Shown: piece by piece, positions 20,489-26,652 of the stretch
How positions within the stretch are numbered: position 1 is the stretch's first letter
Layout of the letters: every line of letters begins with the position of its first letter
Position numbers and translations under genes: made by a program
Source: a virus
IMG/VR virus record: IMGVR_UViG_3300048111_000139
Span: 1 to 30,890 of that record
DNA: 30,890 nt
Direction: 5' to 3' (one strand)
Notes under the pieces: model-generated
The model's database searches: none
Seen by the model: the letters and a program-made list of their open reading frames with translations, nothing else
What the model was told of the DNA's origin: nothing

Positions 20489-21164
20489 ATTGAATCTAGT
20501 TACAGTTGACTTCTCGCTTAATTCCCCTGGTATTTGTGTCTGGCAATCTGACACGAATGAATATCACTTTATCTCATATATTAAAGCAGGTTCAGGTACA
20601 AAAGCCGAACAGCGAAGACAAGAAGAAATAAGTACTTTTTCTGATGTGACTCTAGTCCATCAACCCGATTGGAAATCTTCAGTTGGAGATTACTCTAAGA
20701 ACGAGTTCGCAAAAATCAAGAGATACATTAAGACAGCCGACGATATTATTAACCTAATCGTCAATATAACTAAGACAAAACAAGATTATCATATAGCATT
20801 CGAAGGTACGTCATACGGTTCTAAGATGGGAACTAATAATATGATTGACATGGCAGCAGGAGCTGCGATCCTTAAAGAACAAATGATAAATCAACTCGAG
20901 GTCAAAAATTTACTGACCGTTGCACCTACCACAATTAAGAAACATGCTGGTAAAGGGAATATGAATAAGTTAGCTCTTTGGGTTGCCTTCTTAAATAATA
21001 TAGTAGATAGTCCAGAGTTAGCTAAGACTTCTTTATTTAAGTATTGTGTAAATGATATAGGTGATGAGGTTAAGAAAGTCCCGAAACCATTTGATGATCT
21101 AGTCGATGCTTGGTTCCTTAATCATTATTTGCTTCAGCAACTTGGGGAAAATTTGCCAGACTAA
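20463..21164 (+). CDS. RuvC-like Holliday junction resolvase
   Basis: This 233-residue protein (from the longest start) has an RNase H-like fold with RuvC motifs. Asp16 lies in the first strand (VTVDFSLNSPGI), Glu114 in IAFEGTSYG, the basic motif PTTIKKHAGKGN is at about 155-166, and the acidic pair and last Asp lie in PFDDLVDAW (Asp211, Asp212, Asp215). It probably resolves branched DNA before packaging, a role played by endonuclease VII in T4. No ATG exists near the N-terminus. The candidates are GTG at 20463, overlapping the previous gene by 26 bases, and TTG at 20490, 1 base after the previous stop, which would start the protein right at the first strand. I think TTG is quite plausible. 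The function is strong; the start is not. Confidence 0.85.
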   Translation: MLQWVNVSKLNLVTVDFSLNSPGICVWQSDTNEYHFISYIKAGSGTKAEQRRQEEISTFSDVTLVHQPDWKSSVGDYSKNEFAKIKRYIKTADDIINLIVNITKTKQDYHIAFEGTSYGSKMGTNNMIDMAAGAAILKEQMINQLEVKNLLTVAPTTIKKHAGKGNMNKLALWVAFLNNIVDSPELAKTSLFKYCVNDIGDEVKKVPKPFDDLVDAWFLNHYLLQQLGENLPD

Positions 21165-21278
21165 CTAAATCTGCTTCAAACCGCGGGACTCCAAAACTGT
21201 CCTAATCTCTGCCTTCAGCCTAGTCTCTGCCCTCAGCCCTGGAATGGTACTTATCTTCCTTTGGCGTTAAAGACATAA
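21165..21278 (-). ncRNA. Candidate small RNA (or decayed micro-gene) from GC-rich island
   Basis: No convincing gene fills the gap between the convergent RuvC-like gene and the minus-strand genes. On the minus strand, a promoter-like sequence (21279-21310) points into a GC-rich, repeat-containing stretch. In AT-rich genomes such islands often mark structured RNAs. Two short minus-strand frames exist. One of 18 codons starts at the ATG at 21276. One of about 30 codons ends at 21165, lacks ATG, and reads the tandem units as LRAETR-LKAEIR. A transcript would run antisense into the end of the resolvase gene. The boundaries are guesses. Confidence 0.3.
21202..21237. repeat. Two tandem 18-bp units in a GC-rich island
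   Basis: Copies at 21202-21219 and 21220-21237 follow CTARTCTCTGCCYTCAGC, differing at two positions. They lie in a 60-base stretch (21181-21240) with 35 G+C by hand count, far above the AT-rich surroundings. Confidence 0.8.
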
Positions 21279-21310
21279 CTTATATGCGACTACCCAGAAA
21301 AGGTTTCAAA
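21279..21310 (-). promoter_or_regulatory. Promoter-like sequence TTTGAAAC-N18-TATAAG, minus strand
   Basis: On the minus strand TTTGAAAC (21310-21303) is followed after 18 bases by TATAAG (21284-21279). The same two blocks with the same spacing occur upstream of the gp32-like gene. The expected transcription start, near 21272, falls just inside a short ATG frame, which favours a non-coding transcript. Confidence 0.4.
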
Positions 21311-21337
21311 AAGGTTCAACAAATCTCAAACTATTTT

Positions 21338-21496
21338 CTAACCAGTAGTATACCAAGCAATTCTCATAGGGATTACCGTATTAGAATTACATGTGTCACA
21401 GCACTTACCATGATCTTTTACTGGCCATGGATTATTACCATGTGAATTTAGAATAAGCGTGTCACAAATACAGCACTTAAAAGTTTCTTTCTTCAT
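21338..21496 (-). CDS. Small zinc-ribbon-like phage protein
   Basis: This is a 52-residue protein starting MKKETFKCCICD. Two Cys pairs (C-C-I-C near the start and K-C-C-D-T-C later) flank GNNPWPVKDHGKC, and the C-terminal half carries NSNTVIPMRI. This matches a small protein widespread in phages with a CxxC, GNNxxPV, CCxxCN and VIPxRI layout, presumably binding zinc; its function is not known to me. I chose the ATG at 21496 because it comes 1 base after the stop of the upstream minus-strand gene (TAAGATG). A longer start at 21520 would overlap that gene. The pair is read opposite to all other genes in the window. Confidence 0.8.
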   Translation of the reverse strand: MKKETFKCCICDTLILNSHGNNPWPVKDHGKCCDTCNSNTVIPMRIAWYTTG

Positions 21497-21497
21497 C

Positions 21498-21830
21498 TTA
21501 ACAGTATGCTTTAATTTCATCCATTTGTTTCTTGATTTCTACACAAGCCAAAGAATATCTATCTACTTCAGGGTATTTAAAACCTAACCAAAGCATATCA
21601 ATATTAACTGGTCCTGCGCCTCCGATGATGTCATCAATCCATGTACAGAACGAATGGAGCGAGGCAGCCTCATCGATGTATAAACTTTCCTCTATATAAT
21701 AATAACCCTCTAGAAAGCTTCCAGTGGTCTTAGCCCCCATTAAAAGAAGGTCTTTGTTTCTTGACGACAATTTAGTATGTTTCTTCATAGCGTCTAATTT
21801 TAATTGATGTTCGTAGTGTGGATTACTCAT
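21498..21830 (-). CDS. Hypothetical protein, 110 aa, minus-strand pair
   Basis: I do not recognise this protein. Residues 1-40 are basic and helical. The middle (SFLEGYYYIEESLYIDEA) is rich in aromatic and acidic residues. The C-terminal part has CTWIDDIIGGAGPVN, and the protein ends EIKKQMDEIKAYC. It looks like a soluble alpha-helical phage protein. It is the first gene of the minus-strand pair and lies downstream of a divergent AT-rich gap that likely holds its promoter. Composition and gene spacing support a real gene. Its location in small-gene territory suggests early expression; that is inference. Confidence 0.7.
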   Translation of the reverse strand: MSNPHYEHQLKLDAMKKHTKLSSRNKDLLLMGAKTTGSFLEGYYYIEESLYIDEAASLHSFCTWIDDIIGGAGPVNIDMLWLGFKYPEVDRYSLACVEIKKQMDEIKAYC

Positions 21831-21939
21831 GTTTATTAGTTTTTAATTACAGTACTAATATACGAAATTTAATTGACATAAAAAAATATTTCGGCACTTA
21901 TTTTGAAACAAAGTTATTAACATATTATCTAGAAACAAA
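21831..21939. promoter_or_regulatory. Divergent AT-rich intergenic promoter region
   Basis: This 109-base gap separates genes pointing away from each other, so both strands need a promoter here. On the plus strand TTGACA starts at about 21883, with AT-rich TTATTTTG-type sequence about 20 bases on, and TTTGAAAC (21892-21899) is followed by TATTAT and TATCTA. On the minus strand, TATATTAG precedes the 110-aa gene. None matches a consensus exactly, so I mark only the region. Confidence 0.4.
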
Positions 21940-22176
21940 ATGGAATTCAGATATATAATAAGTATAATAAACAAAACATTGAATGGTATGTTAATTTCAG
22001 CAGATTACCTTCGTCTACAAGGAATCCTACAAAAAATGGTAGAGTTTAACCAGATTACGGCTCAAGACCGTGAGGCGTTACTCAACAAGTCAGGACTGAT
22101 TAAGTTAGAGGATAATAGATGGAAGGAACCGGATGGAGCTATATTAACATTCAATACTAGTTGTGATGCTGTGTGA
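21940..22176 (+). CDS. Hypothetical protein, 78 aa
   Basis: This is an unrecognised small protein. The N-terminal half is helical (SADYLRLQGILQKMVEFNQI) and may include a helix-turn-helix-like arrangement, followed by a short beta part with KLEDNRWKEPDGAILTF. No catalytic residues stand out. It is the first gene on the plus side of the divergent gap and overlaps the next small gene. It could be an early regulatory or accessory protein; that is a guess from size and place. Confidence 0.6.
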   Translation: MEFRYIISIINKTLNGMLISADYLRLQGILQKMVEFNQITAQDREALLNKSGLIKLEDNRWKEPDGAILTFNTSCDAV

Positions 22177-22387
22177 AGTATTTAAAATAACTAATATGTC
22201 TAAAGACGAAGTATTAGAAATTCAATATACTGCATGTAGTGATGGTTTATCAGATGGGCATGAACTTCCAGCTGGTGGATCCGCTTTAATTTGTTCGTAT
22301 TGTCACCCTTATACAACTAAGGGAATTGGCAAAATTGAAATCAAATACGATCACGCGTTGATTGGAATTGGAGCACCGAACAAATAA
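22166..22387 (+). CDS. Small Cys-containing beta protein, free-standing version of a virion-type module
   Basis: The protein is about 73 residues from the ATG at 22166. The pattern CEVFKITN, IQYTAC.DG, LPAGGSALIC resembles small beta modules in Bacteroidota phage tail proteins (x-Y-x-I-x-N, Y-T-x-C-x-G, L-x-x-G-x-S-x-x-I-C). Here it stands alone. Alternative starts are GTG at 22163 and ATG at 22196. The last has the sequence ATAACTAATATG seen at two other gene starts here but would remove the first beta strand, so I prefer 22166. The TGA of the 78-aa gene lies inside its first codons (11-base overlap). The function is unknown. Confidence 0.55.
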   Translation: MLCEVFKITNMSKDEVLEIQYTACSDGLSDGHELPAGGSALICSYCHPYTTKGIGKIEIKYDHALIGIGAPNK

Positions 22388-22490
22388 TTAGAACTAGTTT
22401 GAAACTATTGGTTATTGTACAACTATAAGGAACTGAAAGACAATTAAAGTATTTCATTATTAAACAATTTTAAACAACTAAAAGAAAATT
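22388..22490 (+). promoter_or_regulatory. Leader and promoter region of the gp32-like gene
   Basis: This 103-base AT-rich gap contains TTTGAAAC (22398-22405), an 18-base spacer and TATAAG (22424-22429), leaving a leader of about 60 bases before the ATG at 22491. The leader ends with A-rich sequence and has no clear Shine-Dalgarno site. T4 gp32 represses its own translation by binding its leader; a similar control is possible here, but I see no obvious pseudoknot. Confidence 0.45.
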
Positions 22491-23405
22491 ATGAGCGATT
22501 CATTTGACATTTTTAATTTAGGCGTGGAAGATGTGGAAACACACCAGCCTGAAAGAACAACCGTAAACGAGATTTACAAACCTACAGCCGACGACGGTAA
22601 AGACGGCACTTACAAAGCATTAATTCGTTTTGTACCAAACCCAGAGAACCCAAGAAAATCTCTGATCCAAAAGTACGTACACTGGTTAACTAACTCTAAT
22701 GGAGATGGTAAATTAGTAGACTCTCCACAAACAATTGGTGAACACTGTCCAATTGCAGATGTATTCTGGAAATTAAGAAAATCAGATTCTGCAGTAGACC
22801 GTAAGTCATCAGAGAAATTAAAGAGACGTCAGCAGTACTATTCTCTAATTAAGATCGTTAAGGACCCACAAAACCCAGAAATGGAAGGTACTTACAAAGT
22901 ATTCAAATTTGGATATAAGATTAAAGAGAAGATTGATTCTGAATTGAAGCCAGACTTTGGTGAGCCAACACAAGTATATGACCTATTCGAAGGTAAGAAC
23001 TTTGAATTAGTTATTACAAGACAGGGTGAATACAACAATTACGATAAGTCTAAATTCTCTTCAAGTAAATCTGCAATCTTAATGGGAGAAACTCCAGCAG
23101 AAAGATCTAAAGAAGCTATGGCAAGTATTAAAGAGGAATTGGAAGCAGCTCCATCACTTGCAGGCTATGACTATAAAGCATGGGACGAAGATACTCGTTC
23201 TTTTGTAAACAACGTTCTTAGAATGTATTTAAATCCAGGAGAATCTATTGCGGAAGTTACATCAACTCCAGCATCAAAGGCAACTCCAAAGGCAGAACCA
23301 GTAGCAGCAGCTCCAGTAGCAGCCGCAGCAGCAACTGCATCAGAACCAGCGAAAGCTAATACGGATGATGATTTAGATTCTTTCTTGAATGACCTCAACC
23401 TCTAA
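22491..23405 (+). CDS. 32: Single-stranded DNA-binding protein, T4 gp32-like
   Basis: This is a 304-residue protein (T4 gp32 is 301). It coats single-stranded DNA during replication, recombination and repair. The family core is clear: IRFVPNPENPRKSLIQKYVHWL (about 45-66), a YYSLIKIVKDPQNPEMEGTYKVFKFG block (about 116-141), and YNNYDKSKF (about 181-189). An Ala/Pro-rich linker (about 256-290) leads to the acidic tail DDDLDSFLNDLNL, which in T4 recruits partner proteins. The zinc site of T4 (one His, three Cys) is not kept: the protein has a single Cys (Cys86, in EHCPIAD). The primase gene starts inside its last codons. It is the first gene of the replication operon and has its own promoter-like sequence. 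Confidence 0.93.
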   Translation: MSDSFDIFNLGVEDVETHQPERTTVNEIYKPTADDGKDGTYKALIRFVPNPENPRKSLIQKYVHWLTNSNGDGKLVDSPQTIGEHCPIADVFWKLRKSDSAVDRKSSEKLKRRQQYYSLIKIVKDPQNPEMEGTYKVFKFGYKIKEKIDSELKPDFGEPTQVYDLFEGKNFELVITRQGEYNNYDKSKFSSSKSAILMGETPAERSKEAMASIKEELEAAPSLAGYDYKAWDEDTRSFVNNVLRMYLNPGESIAEVTSTPASKATPKAEPVAAAPVAAAAATASEPAKANTDDDLDSFLNDLNL

Positions 23406-24468
23406 TAACATACAATTAACTGAGGAGCTTAAGAGCAGAATAAAGAAAGCACTGAAACAAGTCTGTGTAGAACAACATTCTACTCCTAACAAGCAACTAC
23501 TTAAAGACATGCCAGGTCGAATAACCCTGGCATGTCCTTATTGTGGAGATTCACATACAGATGACACTAAAAAACGTGGCAACATGTATTGGGACACTCT
23601 TCAGTATCATTGTTACAATTGTTCACACCACACAAATCTTTATGGTATATTAAAAGACCATGAGATTCGTATGCCAAACTCTGGCGACTCATTTACTATT
23701 ATAGACTATATAAAAGCTAATAAGTCACAGGTAAGCCAAGAACAAGTATTACAGAATTCATCTCTTGCTAGCGTCCAAGAGTTGGCATTAACAGTATCTG
23801 AATTTAAACAGATATTTGGCGCTAAAGAAATAACACCAGGTGATTGGATATGGTTCCAACTTAAAGATAGGTTATTACACAATAAAGCGGATGAATTTCT
23901 TTTCTCCCAAAAAGGTAATCGACTTTGGATTTTAAATATGGGAATTGAAGGTAAAATTATCGGCGCACAATCAAGACGCATGAAAGGCTATGGGTCCAGG
24001 TATCTTACCTATGATTTACCTAAGCTCTATGAAGAATGGGGAAAGCCGCTTGAATTAGAACCGGAAACATTAACAAAACTTGCAAAGGCCTCAACACTAT
24101 TTGGTATTATGCAGGTTAATTTCCAACAGCCAGTCACTCTATTCGAGGGACCGATCGATGCAAAATTTATGCATAACTCTTTAGCACTAGCAACTGCCGG
24201 TAGATCTACAGAGGAATTTGATGAAATGGCAACTGTACGTTATATGTTTGATAACGATGCAACTGGTAAAAAGAAAATGGCAGAGAAATTAAAGAAGGGT
24301 AGACCGGTATTTATGTGGTCTAAATTTCTAACAGATTTTAAGCTAGATACATATAATATAAAAGATCTCAACGATTTGGTTAGAGTATGTTTCGAGCAAA
24401 AATCCAAAGCATGGAAAGAAATTGAAAACTATTTTACATCAAGCGAATTAGATCTATGGTATGTATAA
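23389..24468 (+). CDS. 61: DNA primase, T4 gp61-like (DnaG type)
   Basis: This is a 359-residue protein (T4 gp61 is 342). It makes RNA primers for lagging-strand synthesis with the replicative helicase. A zinc ribbon at the N-terminus has CPYC (Cys49, Cys52) and CYNC (Cys75, Cys78). The TOPRIM core carries Glu253 in TLFEGPIDAKF and the DND motif (Asp288, Asp290) in YMFDNDATG. The region WILNMGIEGKIIGAQSRRMKGYG (about 180-202) resembles the RNA-polymerase core of DnaG-type primases. The start overlaps gp32 by 17 bases, consistent with coupled translation. The helicase partner (gp41-like) is not in the window. Confidence 0.9.
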   Translation: MTSTSNNIQLTEELKSRIKKALKQVCVEQHSTPNKQLLKDMPGRITLACPYCGDSHTDDTKKRGNMYWDTLQYHCYNCSHHTNLYGILKDHEIRMPNSGDSFTIIDYIKANKSQVSQEQVLQNSSLASVQELALTVSEFKQIFGAKEITPGDWIWFQLKDRLLHNKADEFLFSQKGNRLWILNMGIEGKIIGAQSRRMKGYGSRYLTYDLPKLYEEWGKPLELEPETLTKLAKASTLFGIMQVNFQQPVTLFEGPIDAKFMHNSLALATAGRSTEEFDEMATVRYMFDNDATGKKKMAEKLKKGRPVFMWSKFLTDFKLDTYNIKDLNDLVRVCFEQKSKAWKEIENYFTSSELDLWYV

Positions 24469-24473
24469 CTGAT

Positions 24474-24668
24474 ATGGTAGAAGATAATCTAGAAGACTTT
24501 CTGAAAGATTCAGAGAGATTTAAAGGCAATAAGTTAATTATTGATTTTGACGTAGAAGAGTTTAACGTACAGAGTAATAACTTTGTTGTGGAGAAGCCTA
24601 AATTTAAAAAAGCTCAAAAAGCTGCTAAATTTATTAAGCCAAATCCAAACAAAAAGTCTCTGTTCTAA
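24474..24668 (+). CDS. Small protein with acidic head, basic tail and possible clamp-binding end
   Basis: This is a 64-residue protein from the ATG at 24474, 5 bases after the primase stop. A longer start at 24456 overlaps the primase and adds only MVCITD. The first half is acidic (MVEDNLEDFLKDSERF). The second half is very basic (KPKFKKAQKAAKFIKPNPNK) and the protein ends KKSLF. The last residues resemble sliding-clamp-binding tails, such as KKASLF near the end of T4/RB69-type DNA polymerases. It lies between primase and UvsY-like genes, so a small replisome or late-transcription accessory is possible. I recognise no family. Confidence 0.65.
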   Translation: MVEDNLEDFLKDSERFKGNKLIIDFDVEEFNVQSNNFVVEKPKFKKAQKAAKFIKPNPNKKSLF

Positions 24669-24678
24669 TATAACTAAT

Positions 24679-25101
24679 ATGAGCAAAGAAAAGATTCAAG
24701 CGTTAGATCAAAAGTTATCTGCACAAAGAAACCAATGGTCTGACACAATAAGAGGACTCGCAAGAGGACTTAAAAAAGTAGACGGTATGGAACAAGTGAT
24801 AGCAGAAGTGTTATCATCAAGACAGACCTGTGTAGATCAGATTGCATACTTAAACGTAAAAATAAAAGAACAGAAGACAGGAATTAGTTTAAGATATAGG
24901 GAAGCCTATATTAGATACTATGAATATGACTATAAGTTAGGTGAAAAACAAAAAGAAAAGTTTTTAGAAGGAGACCTAGCGGATGACAATATGATACTAT
25001 CTCATCTTGAAAACCAATTAGAATTCTTTGCAAGTTCAGTTAAGACTTTAGATAACATGGGCTTTGCAATTAGAAACAGACTGTCTTTGAACGGACTATA
25101 A
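24679..25101 (+). CDS. uvsY: UvsY-like recombination mediator
   Basis: This is a 140-residue protein (T4 UvsY is 137). UvsY loads the UvsX recombinase onto gp32-coated DNA. The protein is all-helical. Shared features with T4 UvsY are a basic middle helix with LRYREAYIRYYEYDYKLGEK and a C-terminal block NQLEFFASSVKTLDNMGFAIRNR, where T4 has a similar helix ending RGFAIKH. It sits directly before the UvsW-like gene and in the same operon as gp32, its functional partner. The ATG at 24679 follows ATAACTA in the same arrangement as two other starts; an upstream frame start at 24583 lies inside the previous gene and is rejected. The similarity was judged by eye. Confidence 0.7.
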   Translation: MSKEKIQALDQKLSAQRNQWSDTIRGLARGLKKVDGMEQVIAEVLSSRQTCVDQIAYLNVKIKEQKTGISLRYREAYIRYYEYDYKLGEKQKEKFLEGDLADDNMILSHLENQLEFFASSVKTLDNMGFAIRNRLSLNGL

Positions 25102-25104
25102 TAA

Positions 25105-26613
25105 ATGGAACTAAGTTTAACAGAAAATAAACAGTTTCTACGTGTTGATGAAGCTAGCGATTTAGAGCTAGAACAATTAAATATTACATTTAATCGTAGA
25201 ATTGATAATTGGCGATTTCACCCTTTAGTAAAGAAGGGTCTATGGGATGGCTATATCTCTTATATAAAAGATGATAAGTGGATTCCATCTGGACTTTGGA
25301 AAGAAGTGGTGGATATGGCTAAAACATATAAGTATGATTTAAAAATGAATGGTGTTACTTCACTATTCGATCCGAGTGTAAAGCAAGATGAATTTACACA
25401 ATGGGCAAATGAATATTTTGAAGGCCATGAAATTACACCAAGAGACTATCAAATTGAAGCCGCATATAATATCTTAAAATTTAGAAGATGTTTAAGTGAG
25501 TTAGCAACTTCAGCTGGTAAAACTCTTATCTCGTATATGGCAGTTGCGTATATATTAGATAAAGGCAAAGCAGGTAGAATACTATTCATTGTACCAAATG
25601 TTTCGTTAGTTGTACAAGCCTCTGAGGACTTTATGGACTATAACTGGAGAAACGGAACTAATATCAAAATACAACAAATATATTCTGGACAAAAGATTAG
25701 AGCAGGTAGAAACGTAGTAATAGGTACGTATCAATCACTAGTTAAAAAGGATAAAGAATACTTTGAGCAGTTTGATGCAGTAATTATTGATGAGACACAT
25801 AAGGCTAAATCAACTTCTATTAAAACTATCCTACAGAAATGTACAGCAGCCAACTATAGGTTTGGTCTTTCAGGTACAATTCCAAAGGCAAAGACTTTAG
25901 ATCGACTAACCTTAATGGCTCACACCGGACCGGTGATTACAGAAATTACAGCAGCACTATTACAAGATGAAGGCCATATTGCTGGTTGTAATGTAAAGGT
26001 AATAAAAATGGATTATGCTCCACAAAGTACTAAGAACGCTTTTTACGAGATGTCCCAAAATAGATATGAGAGCAAAGATGTATACAAATTTGAAAGCAAT
26101 TATGTTATTAATTCAACAGGGCGTCTTGCTTTCATTACAAACATTATTTCCAGAGTACGGGGCAATAGTCTTGTTCTTTTCCACAGGATTGAACACGGTA
26201 AAAGAATATATGAAAAGCTACGCCAAGATAGTGATAAACCAATATACTACGTGGATGGAAATACCGACAAAGACATTAGAGAAGAATACAAGAAAAAGAT
26301 GGAAGCAGGCGCTCAAGTGGTTATTGTTGCCTCTTATGGTACCTTCTCGACCGGTATTTCGATTAATAAAATCCACAACATATTCTTTACAGAATCGTTT
26401 AAATCGGAAGTCATAATTAGACAATCAATTGGTAGAGGTTTAAGAAAACACCATACTAAATCAGAGGTAAACATTATTGATTTTGTAGATGACTTATCCT
26501 CCCCTGATTGGGATAATTATTTAATTCGACACTCAAAAGCACGCCAAAAGATCTATAAGGAACAGAAGTTTCCGTTTGAGGTAAAAAATGTGCAATTTGA
26601 TGGAGATATATAA
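25105..26613 (+). CDS. uvsW: UvsW-like DNA/RNA helicase (superfamily 2)
   Basis: This is a 502-residue protein, almost the same length as T4 UvsW (503). It unwinds branched DNA and R-loops, rescues stalled forks and shifts the phage from origin- to recombination-dependent replication. An N-terminal DNA-binding part (1-100) has FNRRIDNWRFHPLVKKGLWDGYI. The helicase core shows a Q-motif-like RDYQ (113-116), Walker A ATSAGKT (134-140), DETH (229-232), SGT (256-258) and motif VI RQSIGRGLRKH (439-449). It starts 3 bases after the UvsY-like gene. All catalytic residues are present. Confidence 0.93.
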   Translation: MELSLTENKQFLRVDEASDLELEQLNITFNRRIDNWRFHPLVKKGLWDGYISYIKDDKWIPSGLWKEVVDMAKTYKYDLKMNGVTSLFDPSVKQDEFTQWANEYFEGHEITPRDYQIEAAYNILKFRRCLSELATSAGKTLISYMAVAYILDKGKAGRILFIVPNVSLVVQASEDFMDYNWRNGTNIKIQQIYSGQKIRAGRNVVIGTYQSLVKKDKEYFEQFDAVIIDETHKAKSTSIKTILQKCTAANYRFGLSGTIPKAKTLDRLTLMAHTGPVITEITAALLQDEGHIAGCNVKVIKMDYAPQSTKNAFYEMSQNRYESKDVYKFESNYVINSTGRLAFITNIISRVRGNSLVLFHRIEHGKRIYEKLRQDSDKPIYYVDGNTDKDIREEYKKKMEAGAQVVIVASYGTFSTGISINKIHNIFFTESFKSEVIIRQSIGRGLRKHHTKSEVNIIDFVDDLSSPDWDNYLIRHSKARQKIYKEQKFPFEVKNVQFDGDI

Positions 26614-26652
26614 TACTATAGTACAAGAAAGTATAAAATAAACTTAATAAAA

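Noticed and set aside
21165-21337. tRNA gene in the GC-rich gap
   Set aside because: I looked for acceptor pairing and D-arm and T-arm sequences on both strands and found no cloverleaf; only isolated TTCAAA-like strings.
24583-24678. N-terminal extension of the UvsY-like protein by 32 residues
   Set aside because: It overlaps the preceding 64-aa gene almost to its end and reads as a Leu/Lys-rich shifted copy of that gene; the ATG at 24679 fits the UvsY length and the shared start sequence.
26015-26416. Plus-strand open frame of 133 codons
   Set aside because: It lies inside uvsW, whose helicase motifs on both sides of the region prove the other frame is used.
21941-26613. CRISPR array, insertion sequence or attachment site
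   Set aside because: No spaced direct repeats, no transposase or integrase motifs and no tRNA-like target were seen here or elsewhere in the window.
26614-26623. Perfect 10-base palindrome TACTATAGTA after uvsW
   Set aside because: Short, AT-rich and without a second copy nearby; likely chance.
26632-26640. TATAAAATA upstream of the 397-aa gene as a late promoter
   Set aside because: It has an extra base compared with the T4 late consensus and would leave almost no leader; not supportable alone.
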